DNA of 64,000 bases. Origin: Actinocatenispora thailandica. Lineage in GTDB: Bacteria > Actinomycetota > Actinomycetes > Mycobacteriales > Micromonosporaceae. The stretch is from NCBI RefSeq assembly GCF_016865425.1, contig NZ_AP023355.1, positions 5,082,198 through 5,146,197 on the forward strand. The letters are read 5' to 3'. Position 1 is the stretch's first letter. The number at the start of each line of letters is the position of its first letter. The notes below the pieces were generated by a model. It was not told the origin of the DNA, made no database searches, and saw nothing but the letters and a program-made list of their open reading frames with translations. Shown one piece after another: positions 25,382-32,602 of this stretch. A program made the position numbers and the translations under genes.

Positions 25382-26554
25382 ATGACCCGTTCCGTGGTGA
25401 CCGACGTGCGCCCGTGGGGTGCCGCGGCAAGCGACCTCGTCATCGAGAACGGGACGATCGCCGACATCCGGCCGACCGGCACCGCGCAGCCGGCCGGTAC
25501 CACCGTCATCGACGGGCGCGGGCTGCTCGCACTGCCCGGCCTGATCAACGCGCACGCGCACCTGGACAAGAGCTGGTGGGGCAGGCCCTGGGTGCCTTAC
25601 GGCGGCGAGCCGACCACGCAGGGGCGCATCGCGCACGAGCGGGCGCACCGCGAGGAACTCGGCATCCCCAGCCCGGAGTCCACCACCGCGCTGGTGCGCG
25701 AGCTGCTTTCCTTCGGTACCACCGCGTTTCGCAGCCACGTCGACGTCGACCTGGGCGTCGGCCTGACCGGCATCCAGCTCGTGCGCGAGGCGGTTGCCGC
25801 GGTCGATCCGGGTATCGGGCTGCAGATCGTGGCGTTCCCGCAGGACGGCGTGCTGCGCCGCCCCGGCGTGCTCGACCTGCTCGACCGGGCCGCCGCCGAG
25901 GGCGCCGACCACATCGGCGGGCTGGACCCCGCGTCGATCGACCGCGACCCCGTCGGGCAGCTCGACGCGCTGTTCGACATCGCCGACCGGCGCGGCGTCG
26001 GGCTCGACATCCACCTGCACGACCGGGGCGAGTTGGGCGCGTTCCAGTACGAGCTGATCATCGAACGCACCCGCGCGACCGGCCTGGCCGGCCGGGTCAA
26101 CGTCTCGCACGGGTTCGCGCTGGGCAACCTGACGCCCGACCGGCAGCTGGAGATCGTCGACGCGATGGCCGAGGCGGGCGTGTCGCTGAGCACGGTGGCG
26201 GGGGTGACCGCGCCGCGGCTGCCGAACACCATGCTGCGCGCGGCCGGGGTACCGGTGGGCCTGGGTACCGACGGGATCCGCGACCTGTGGGGCCCGTTCG
26301 GCGACGGCGACGTGCTGCGGCTGGCCGGCACCCTGGCGCAGCTGGCCGGGTGGCGCCGCGACGAGGACCTGCTGTCCGCGGCGCGCATCGCGACCTCGGC
26401 GGCGGCCGGGTTCGTCGGCCGCGAACGGCACGACCTGGTGGTCGGCGCGCCGGCCGACGTGGTGCTGCTGGACGCGCAGAACCCGCAGGACGCCATCACC
26501 CGCGCCCCGGCCCGCGACATCGTCGTGGTGGCCGGCAACGTGGTCCGCGGCTGA
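25382..26554 (+). CDS. Cytosine deaminase-like amidohydrolase
   Basis: 390 residues of the metal-dependent amidohydrolase superfamily. Metal-binding motifs in order: INAHAHLDKSW (His58, His60), FRSHVDVD, IHLHDRGE, VSHGFAL and GTDGIRDLW with the catalytic Asp. The HLDK and IRD elements are those of the CodA/cytosine deaminase and N-isopropylammelide hydrolase branch, which acts on heterocyclic amines or amides. A final GAPADVVLLDAQNPQDAI closes the beta-sandwich domain. An AGGTAGGAG precedes the ATG. The MFS exporter gene 86 bp downstream may be in the same operon. Confidence 0.88.
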   Translation: MTRSVVTDVRPWGAAASDLVIENGTIADIRPTGTAQPAGTTVIDGRGLLALPGLINAHAHLDKSWWGRPWVPYGGEPTTQGRIAHERAHREELGIPSPESTTALVRELLSFGTTAFRSHVDVDLGVGLTGIQLVREAVAAVDPGIGLQIVAFPQDGVLRRPGVLDLLDRAAAEGADHIGGLDPASIDRDPVGQLDALFDIADRRGVGLDIHLHDRGELGAFQYELIIERTRATGLAGRVNVSHGFALGNLTPDRQLEIVDAMAEAGVSLSTVAGVTAPRLPNTMLRAAGVPVGLGTDGIRDLWGPFGDGDVLRLAGTLAQLAGWRRDEDLLSAARIATSAAAGFVGRERHDLVVGAPADVVLLDAQNPQDAITRAPARDIVVVAGNVVRG

Positions 26555-26640
26555 CGGAGCTTTCCCTTCCACGCCAGGCGATCCGCCCCGGGATGTCGAT
26601 CCGGCTCGGCGCCGGTGTGCCGGGGTGCAGAGGAGTAGCA

Positions 26641-27912
26641 ATGGCACAGGTGGCCCCGCCGGCCGCTCCCCCGCGGCCCGACGGGTTGCACCGCAGGGTG
26701 TTCGCGTCGCTGCTGCGCTACCCCCGGTTCCGGCTGCTGTGGGTGTCGAACCTGTTCTTCTTCGGCGGGGTGTGGACCCAGACGCTGATCCTCGGCTGGC
26801 TGGTGTTCGACACCACCGGCTCGGAGTTCCGGCTGGCGGTGTTCACCGCGGTGCGGCTGGCGCCGATGATGCTCGGCCCGCTGTCCGGCGTGGTCTCCGA
26901 CCGGTTCGACCGGGCCAGGTTGCTGCTGGCCGCCTCGGGGTGGGCGCTGGCGGTGGTGCTGCTGCTGCTGTCGGTACTGGTGTCGGCCGGCGCGGCACCC
27001 TACTGGCTGCTGGTGACCGGTGGGCTGTGCCTGGGCCTGGCGCAGTCGCCGTCCCAGCCGGCGCGCTCCACCCTGGTACTGGACTTCGTCGGGCGGGAGA
27101 GCCTGAGCAACGCCAACGCGCTGAACTCGATCGTGATGAACATGACGCAGGTGATCGGGCCGGCGATCGGCGGCGCGATGATCAGCGCGCTGGGCGCCCC
27201 CGGCGCGCTGTGGGTGTCCACCGCGTGGTTCGCGGTCTCGCTGGTGACGCTGTGGCCGCTGCGACACACCGCCGGGCGGGTGGCGCACGCCGGTGGGGAG
27301 TCGTTGCGGCGCTTGGTATCCAGCGGAATCCGGGCCGTGCTCGACAACCGGCTGGCCACCGCGGTACTGCTGATCACGTTGCTGGCCAACATCCTGCTGT
27401 GGCCGATCTACCAGGCGTTCATGCCGGTGTTCGCCAAGGTGCACTTGGGCCTGGATGCCGGTGGTCTGGGCTGGCTGCTGACCTGTAGCGGCCTCGGCGG
27501 GCTGGTCGGTTCGCTGATCATCGCCGCGCTGGGTGACTTCCGGTACAAGGGCGCGATGTTCGTCGTCGGTACCGCGATCTGGGGCACCCTGTGGGTGGCG
27601 TTCGCCGCGTCGAGCGTGGTGCCGGTGTCGTTCGTCCTGCTCGCCGGGGTGGGGCTGGCCAGCTCCGCGTTCGGGGTGCTGCAGACCACGCTGCTGCTGA
27701 TGCTGACCCCGCCGGCCGTGCAGGGCCGGGTACTCGGGTTGCAGGAGCTGGCCATCGGGGTGATGCCGCTCGCGACGATCATGCTCGGCGCGGTGGCCGA
27801 GATCCTGGGCGTGGCCGGTACCACGATGATCAGCGGCAGCCTGCTGGTGCTGTTCCTGGTGGGCCTGGCGCTCGCGGTGCCGAGCCTGCTGCGCTACAGC
27901 GGCCGAACGTGA
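26641..27912 (+). CDS. MFS transporter, EntS-like
   Basis: A 423-residue polytopic membrane protein with about 12 hydrophobic segments. The early LLRYPRFRLLWVSNLFFFGGVWTQTLILGWLVF and the loop between helices 2 and 3 (GPLSGVVSDRFDRARLL) are typical of EntS/MFS_3 exporters. It has NANALNSIVMNMTQVIGPAIGG in the middle. AGGAG at 26633-26637 precedes the ATG. The substrate is unknown; relatives export siderophores, macrolides or other small molecules. It is convergent with the next gene. Confidence 0.85.
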   Translation: MAQVAPPAAPPRPDGLHRRVFASLLRYPRFRLLWVSNLFFFGGVWTQTLILGWLVFDTTGSEFRLAVFTAVRLAPMMLGPLSGVVSDRFDRARLLLAASGWALAVVLLLLSVLVSAGAAPYWLLVTGGLCLGLAQSPSQPARSTLVLDFVGRESLSNANALNSIVMNMTQVIGPAIGGAMISALGAPGALWVSTAWFAVSLVTLWPLRHTAGRVAHAGGESLRRLVSSGIRAVLDNRLATAVLLITLLANILLWPIYQAFMPVFAKVHLGLDAGGLGWLLTCSGLGGLVGSLIIAALGDFRYKGAMFVVGTAIWGTLWVAFAASSVVPVSFVLLAGVGLASSAFGVLQTTLLLMLTPPAVQGRVLGLQELAIGVMPLATIMLGAVAEILGVAGTTMISGSLLVLFLVGLALAVPSLLRYSGRT

Positions 27913-27969
27913 GAGACACCCCGGGCTGCGGCGCATCCACCACGCCGGGCTGTTCTGGCCGCGGATCGG

Positions 27970-28623
27970 TCACTCGCGGCTGATCGCCACCGCGTGGAAG
28001 GCGTTGTCCTGCAGGATGCCGCGGCCACTGACGCGAAGCTTCATGCCGACCCGCAGGTCGGCGACCGAGCCGCCCGGCAGTACCGCCGTGTCGTCGTGCG
28101 CGAGGACCGGATGCACCGTGTGGCCGGCGCCGACGATCGTCAGCCGCCAGTCGGTGCCGGTGTGCCGGATCCTGCGCAGCGTTCCGGTACAGACGCTCAC
28201 CACCCCCGCCTCGTGGTAGCCGCGCTGGAGCGAGTGGCATCCACCGACGTCACCCGATGCGACGAAGCCGATCCCCACTTCCGGGATCCCCAGGTGCGAG
28301 GTGGCGGCCGGTGGCGGCTTCGGGGTGCGGGCGCGCTGGGTCAGCACGCCGGCGGCGAACCCGAGCACCAGCAGCGCGACCGCCGCGAGCACCAGGTACC
28401 GGCGCGGCACCGACCGGCTGTCCGCCCGGCCCACGCTCGTGCGCTGTGCCGCGTCCAGTTCGATGACCGGTTCCGCGCCGTCGCTCTCGGCCCGCTCGAC
28501 GTCCCCGGCCCGCCCGACCTCCCCGGCCCGCCCGACGTCTTCAGCCCGCTCGACATGCCTGGCCCGCCGGCCGTCCTCGGCCCGCTCGCCGTCCGGATCC
28601 TGCCCGTCCCGCACCTCGGCCAC
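27970..28623 (-). CDS. Single-pass membrane protein with repetitive N-terminus
   Basis: 217 residues from a GTG at 28623. The first 60 residues are charged and repetitive (RAEDVGRAGEVGRAGDVERAE), encoded by near-tandem DNA at about 28480-28570. One membrane helix follows at about 75-93 (YLVLAAVALLVLGFAAGVL). The C-terminal 120 residues would be extracytoplasmic, with HLGIPEVGIGFVASGDVGG and two Cys (in GGCHSL and SVCTGTL) that could form a disulfide. No family recognised. The gene is convergent with the MFS transporter. Confidence 0.7.
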   Translation of the reverse strand: MAEVRDGQDPDGERAEDGRRARHVERAEDVGRAGEVGRAGDVERAESDGAEPVIELDAAQRTSVGRADSRSVPRRYLVLAAVALLVLGFAAGVLTQRARTPKPPPAATSHLGIPEVGIGFVASGDVGGCHSLQRGYHEAGVVSVCTGTLRRIRHTGTDWRLTIVGAGHTVHPVLAHDDTAVLPGGSVADLRVGMKLRVSGRGILQDNAFHAVAISRE

Positions 28624-28829
28624 TCCCCTGTCGGTGTCTGGTCACCTGCCACCCACGCCAGGTACGTGCGGCAGCACTCCGGCGCCCGTTCGCCGCACAT
28701 CGACATTCTCGACGCCGCACGGCACAGCGGGCGGGGACCAGACCAGCAGCGATGAGACTGAGGACAGAAGCTGACCGCAACAGTCGGTAACCTGGTCTTC
28801 AACAGCGAGAACGGACCACCGGGAGCATC

Positions 28830-29384
28830 ATGCCGACCGTGAACGAGCCGACCAGCACCGACGAGCAGCCCGCGATCAGCCAGGAGCGCGCCGACATCCT
28901 GCAGCTGCTCGCGCACCAGCGGCACTTCCTGCGCTTCACCACCCGCGACCTGACCGACGAGCAGGCCCGCCAGCGCAGCACCGCCAGCGCGCTGTGCCTG
29001 GGTGGGCTGATCAAGCACGTGACGTCGGTCGAACGCGGCTGGGCCACCTTCATCGTCGAGGGCCCCGCCGCGATGCCCGACTTCACCAAGATGACCGAGG
29101 CCGACTTCCAGGCCCGCGCCGAGGAGTTCGAGCTGCTGCCCGGCGAGACCCTCGCCGGGGTGCTCGCGGCGTACGACGAGGTCGCCGGCCGCACCGACGA
29201 GCTGGTGCGCACCGTGGCCGACCTGGACGCGAGCCACCCGCTGCCGGACGCGCCGTGGAACGAGCCCGGCGCCCGCTGGTCGGTGCGGCGCACGCTGCTG
29301 CACATCGCCGCCGAGACCGCCCAGCACGCCGGCCACGCCGACATCATCCGCGAGTCGATCGACGGCGCGAAGTCCATGGGCTGA
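28830..29384 (+). CDS. DinB-family protein
   Basis: 184 residues of the DinB/YfiT four-helix metal-binding fold. The sequence opens with ERADILQLLAHQRHFLRFTTRDLTDEQARQR and has the metal-ligand candidates in LIKHVTSVERGW and HIAAETAQHAGHADIIRE, with the last two His typical of the third helix. The ATG at 28830 follows GGGAG. Related proteins use bacillithiol or mycothiol as thiol donors, which fits a mycothiol producer. A strong terminator follows the stop. Confidence 0.88.
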   Translation: MPTVNEPTSTDEQPAISQERADILQLLAHQRHFLRFTTRDLTDEQARQRSTASALCLGGLIKHVTSVERGWATFIVEGPAAMPDFTKMTEADFQARAEEFELLPGETLAGVLAAYDEVAGRTDELVRTVADLDASHPLPDAPWNEPGARWSVRRTLLHIAAETAQHAGHADIIRESIDGAKSMG

Positions 29385-29401
29385 ACCTGCTCCACAGCTG
29401 T

Positions 29402-29439
29402 CCGCACTGCCGTGCGCCGGGCCGCGCACGGCAGTGCGG
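29402..29439 (+). terminator. Terminator after the DinB gene
   Basis: A perfect 15-bp stem (29402-29416 with 29425-29439) and an 8-nt loop start 17 bp after the DinB stop. No U tract follows. Confidence 0.8.
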
Positions 29440-29510
29440 CGTCCCGTCCCGGCTCGGCGCCGCGGTTGCGAGGCGCTAACGTGTGCCGTCGGCAGCGACG
29501 AGGGGGCAGG

Positions 29511-30620
29511 ATGCGGCGGGCGGTAGCAGCGGTCACGATCGGGGCGGCGATGCTGTGCACCGCCGGATGCGCCACCCCTCCCGGCGGCAGCGGGACGACC
29601 TCACCGACGCCGTCACCGTCGGCCAGCGGCTCCACCGTGCCGGCCGCGTTCACCACCGCGGTCGGCCGCTCGTACCGCGGGATCAAGACGACGAAGAGCC
29701 TGACCCCGAGCAAGGCCGTGCTGGTCGGACCGCACTCGTTCCTGCAACTCGACCGCATCGCGCGGACCACCACACTGACCGCCGACCAGATCGGCGTCGC
29801 CCAGCTCGGCGACCAGGCCCTGCCGGCGCACGCCCGATCCGGGTACGAGTTCGTGTTGGCACACCTGACCCCGAACAGCACCGCCGGCACGGGTGTCGCC
29901 CGCCCCGGCCTGCCCGGCTACGACGGCGATGCGCTGAACGCCAGCAAGGCCGCCATCGTGGTCGACGGCACGAGCCGCAGCGTGCCCGGCCAGCTGTTCG
30001 CCGACGAGACGATCATCGTGTCGGTGCCGGCCGGCGCACCGGTCGCGCTGCGGATGAACGACGGCGGTCGCGCGCAGGATCTCGACCTGCGCACCGGCAA
30101 GCGCACCCGGACCGCGAGCCCGCTGTACTACCCGGTGCGCGAGGCCAGCCCGTCGTTCGACGACGACTACTACGTGACCGGCCCGCACAGCTCCGCCGGC
30201 CTGAGCTCCGCCAGCGGCAAGGCCGTGCTCGCCCCGTACGCCGACAAGCTCGGCTGGGCGCGCAAGGGCCGCGCCTGGCTTTTCGTCACCGTGGGTTTCA
30301 CCACCAGCAGCATGTCGCAGTTCAAGCCGAACGTGGCGCGTAGCCTGACGCTGACCGCCGGCGGCACCACCCTGACCGGCCACGCCACCAGCAGCGGCGA
30401 CACCACCAGCGACCCGAACTCGGTCGGCGGCGCCGGCGGCCACCTCGACCTCGCCTTCGACGTACCGGCGAGCCTGCGCTCCGGCACGCTCAACTACCTG
30501 CCGGTGGGCTCGTTCGTCGTCGACGACAAGACCGTCTCGGCCACCCCGTACCAGGGCGGCGACCCGCGGTACGACACCGGCGTCCAGCACAAGCACGTGA
30601 CCCTGAAACCCCGCTCCTGA
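29511..30620 (+). CDS. Secreted lipoprotein
   Basis: 369 residues. The signal peptide ends in a lipobox (AMLCTAGC, Cys at about residue 20), followed by a Ser/Thr/Pro-rich linker. The mature part is beta-rich with no recognised domain; it ends SFVVDDKTVSATPYQGGDP..HKHVTLKPRS. GAGGGGGCAGG precedes the ATG, and TAACGT at 29478-29483 may be a -10. It is anchored on the outer face of the membrane. A decayed copy of its last ~110 bp lies at 32471-32584 on the far side of the AbiE genes. Confidence 0.8.
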   Translation: MRRAVAAVTIGAAMLCTAGCATPPGGSGTTSPTPSPSASGSTVPAAFTTAVGRSYRGIKTTKSLTPSKAVLVGPHSFLQLDRIARTTTLTADQIGVAQLGDQALPAHARSGYEFVLAHLTPNSTAGTGVARPGLPGYDGDALNASKAAIVVDGTSRSVPGQLFADETIIVSVPAGAPVALRMNDGGRAQDLDLRTGKRTRTASPLYYPVREASPSFDDDYYVTGPHSSAGLSSASGKAVLAPYADKLGWARKGRAWLFVTVGFTTSSMSQFKPNVARSLTLTAGGTTLTGHATSSGDTTSDPNSVGGAGGHLDLAFDVPASLRSGTLNYLPVGSFVVDDKTVSATPYQGGDPRYDTGVQHKHVTLKPRS

Positions 30621-30863
30621 CGGCGTCCGGTGCCGGTTCACCGGTCGCCGCGCGCGGTTCGACAGCGCCGTTGACCCTAGTGGTGCCGCCGCAGGCGCCG
30701 GACCGGTGCAATCCGGCCGGCACCTGACCCCCGGTGAGAACGAGCCCTGGTACCGCTGGAAGGCCACTCTCGCCAACCGGGCTGCAGCTGATTGTGGGAA
30801 GGCCCGTCGGACATGATCCGGTCGATGTCACCGGCGCTGTGCGCAGGCCCGGCAGATCACAGT

Positions 30864-30914
30864 GTCGACAGAAACCGTGACAGGTATCCTGGACCTGTCA
30901 CGGTTTCTGTCGAC
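30864..30914. promoter_or_regulatory. 22-bp perfect inverted repeat before the abiE operon
   Basis: Arms at 30864-30885 and 30893-30914 (starting GTCGACAGAAACC and ending GGTTTCTGTCGAC) are exact reverse complements over 22 bp, with a 7-nt loop. They lie 13 bp before the GTG start of the antitoxin. AbiEi proteins repress their own operon by binding inverted repeats in the promoter, so this is its likely operator. As RNA it would also form a long hairpin. The stretch 30621-30863 before it contains no recognised gene. Confidence 0.75.
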
Positions 30915-30927
30915 GAGGGGAGGGTCC

Positions 30928-31506
30928 GTGAACACCACCGAACTGCCCGACCTGATCGGATATGGTCGCAATCGACCCAAACTGAGCCGTCACCAGCTTG
31001 AACGTCTCCTCGCCAGCGGCGACTATGAGCGGATCGCACCCGGCCTGTTCCTCCGCGCTGGCCTCACCGACGACACCATCGCCGCGTGGATGGCGATCGC
31101 CGCCCGGAAACCTCAGTCGACGCTGTGTCTACTCACGGCGCTCGCGCTGCACGACCTGACCGACGAAATCCCCACTCGAAGCGACATCGCCCTGCCCCGC
31201 GGCACCCATCCGATCAAGGTTCGCCACGCGCCGATCGCGTGGCACACGTTCGCCGCTGACACGTTTCTCATCGGGCGCGGCGAACACGCTCTGCCCGGCG
31301 GAATGTCGATCGGCCTGTACTCGGCCGAGCGGACGATCATCGACTCGTTCCGGCTCCGCCACACCCACGGCGCCGACCTCGCCATCACTGCGTTGAAACG
31401 GTGGTTGCCGGGGCGGGGCCACAGCCCGTCCAAGCTGCTTGCACTCGCGGCGCACTTCCCGGACGCCTACGCCAGCCTCCGAACCACTCTGGAGATCCTC
31501 CTATGA
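30928..31506 (+). CDS. abiEi: AbiEi-type antitoxin
   Basis: 192 residues from GTG 30928, which is preceded by GGGGAGGG. A GTG at 30862 would add 22 residues but would be translated through the inverted repeat, so it is not favoured. The N-terminal winged helix (LSRHQLERLLASGDYERIAPGLFLRAG) and the following ALALHDLTDEIPTRSDIALPRGTH..ERTIIDSFRLRHTHG match the type IV toxin-antitoxin AbiEi family. It acts as transcriptional repressor and counters the AbiEii nucleotidyltransferase. Its stop overlaps the toxin start (ATGA). Confidence 0.88.
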   Translation: MNTTELPDLIGYGRNRPKLSRHQLERLLASGDYERIAPGLFLRAGLTDDTIAAWMAIAARKPQSTLCLLTALALHDLTDEIPTRSDIALPRGTHPIKVRHAPIAWHTFAADTFLIGRGEHALPGGMSIGLYSAERTIIDSFRLRHTHGADLAITALKRWLPGRGHSPSKLLALAAHFPDAYASLRTTLEILL

Positions 31507-32402
31507 GCCCTGCCCCACAACACGGCACCCCCGCCGGAGACGCCACGATCGCAATCCAGCAGTTGGCCCGACGCACCGGCGGTGATGTGCAGGAGTTGCA
31601 GACCCTTTATGTGCTGGAGGCGCTGCTCGCCCGAATCGCCGTCTCGCCCTACCAGCGCGACTTCGTCCTCAAGGGTGGTGTGCTGCTGGCTGCATTCGCA
31701 GTCAGACGACCGACCAAGGACATCGACTTGCAGGCTCACCGCCTGTCCAACGACGCCGACCAAGTCGCCCAGCGAGTCCGGGAAGTCGCAGCGATCGACG
31801 TGCCGGACGGCGTCGTGTTCGATCTCGACAGCGTCGTCGCCCGCGTGATCCGCGACGACGACGAGTACGCCGGCATCCGGGTGAAGCTCGTGGGAACGCT
31901 CGGCCGCGCCCGCATCACGATCGGCGTGGACGTGAACTTCGGAGACCCGATCTGGCCGGAGCCTGGTCTCATCGAGCTTCCCCGGGTCATTGACGTCGGG
32001 CGAGCACCGGTGGAGATCCTCGGCTATCCCTTGAGCATGGTGATCGCCGAGAAAATCGTTACCGCCGTGGATCGCGGCGTCGCGAACACCCGCTGGCGCG
32101 ACTTCGCTGACGTGTACACACTGATACGCGTTCACACCTTGCAGGCCACCGAGGTGCGCGGATCGATGGAGGCTGTTGCCGCGTACCGCGACGTGGAACT
32201 CGTGCCACTGTTGCCTGCATTGGCCGGCATGTCGCAGCAGGCTCAGTCGAAATGGCGGGCGTGGCGTGTCCGGATCGGCAGGGACGGAGACTTGCCTGCC
32301 GATTTCGCGGACGCCCTGAGCGCAGTCGCCCGGTTCACGGATCCGCTCCTGCGCGGTGGTGCCAGGGGAAGCTGGGACCCGCAGAGCGCGGCGTGGAGTT
32401 GA
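31503..32402 (+). CDS. abiEii: AbiEii nucleotidyltransferase toxin
   Basis: 299 residues of the AbiEii/AbiGii nucleotidyltransferase family, which causes growth arrest during phage infection (type IV TA). The active-site pattern is visible: LKGGVLL (Lys57-Gly59) and TKDIDLQ with Asp73 and Asp75; later the signature MVIAEKIVTAVDRGVANTRWRDFADVYTL. It overlaps abiEi by 4 bp, as usual. The pair is complete, so it is probably functional. GC content is slightly lower here than in the neighbours, in line with acquisition. A pseudogene fragment follows. Confidence 0.9.
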   Translation: MSPAPQHGTPAGDATIAIQQLARRTGGDVQELQTLYVLEALLARIAVSPYQRDFVLKGGVLLAAFAVRRPTKDIDLQAHRLSNDADQVAQRVREVAAIDVPDGVVFDLDSVVARVIRDDDEYAGIRVKLVGTLGRARITIGVDVNFGDPIWPEPGLIELPRVIDVGRAPVEILGYPLSMVIAEKIVTAVDRGVANTRWRDFADVYTLIRVHTLQATEVRGSMEAVAAYRDVELVPLLPALAGMSQQAQSKWRAWRVRIGRDGDLPADFADALSAVARFTDPLLRGGARGSWDPQSAAWS

Positions 32403-32470
32403 GCGCCTTCCAAACAGAATGGTTCAAGCGAAGACAGCATCACCGCCATGACAGAGCCAGCGACCCGCTG

Positions 32471-32584
32471 ATGGATTCGTTCGTCGTGGACAGCAAGACC
32501 GTCTCCGCAACCCTGCCGAGGCGGAGATCAGCAGTACAGTGTCAGCGTCCAGCCAAGCACCTCACCAGGAAACCCCGCTGTTGA
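32471..32584 (+). pseudogene. Decayed copy of the lipoprotein gene's 3' end
   Basis: The segment encodes DSFVVDSKTVSATL and ends with a stretch matching the intact gene's CAGCACAAGCACGTGACC and AAACCCCGCT at 30590-30616. The alignment is continuous to the stop codon, with substitutions and small gaps. It therefore duplicates 30508-30620, on the other side of the AbiE module. Confidence 0.75.
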
Positions 32585-32602
32585 ACGGGCGACGGTGACA
32601 GG

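Noticed and set aside
30862-30927. Upstream GTG start for the AbiE antitoxin
   Set aside because: It would translate through the perfect inverted repeat and has no ribosome-binding site, while GTG 30928 has a strong one.
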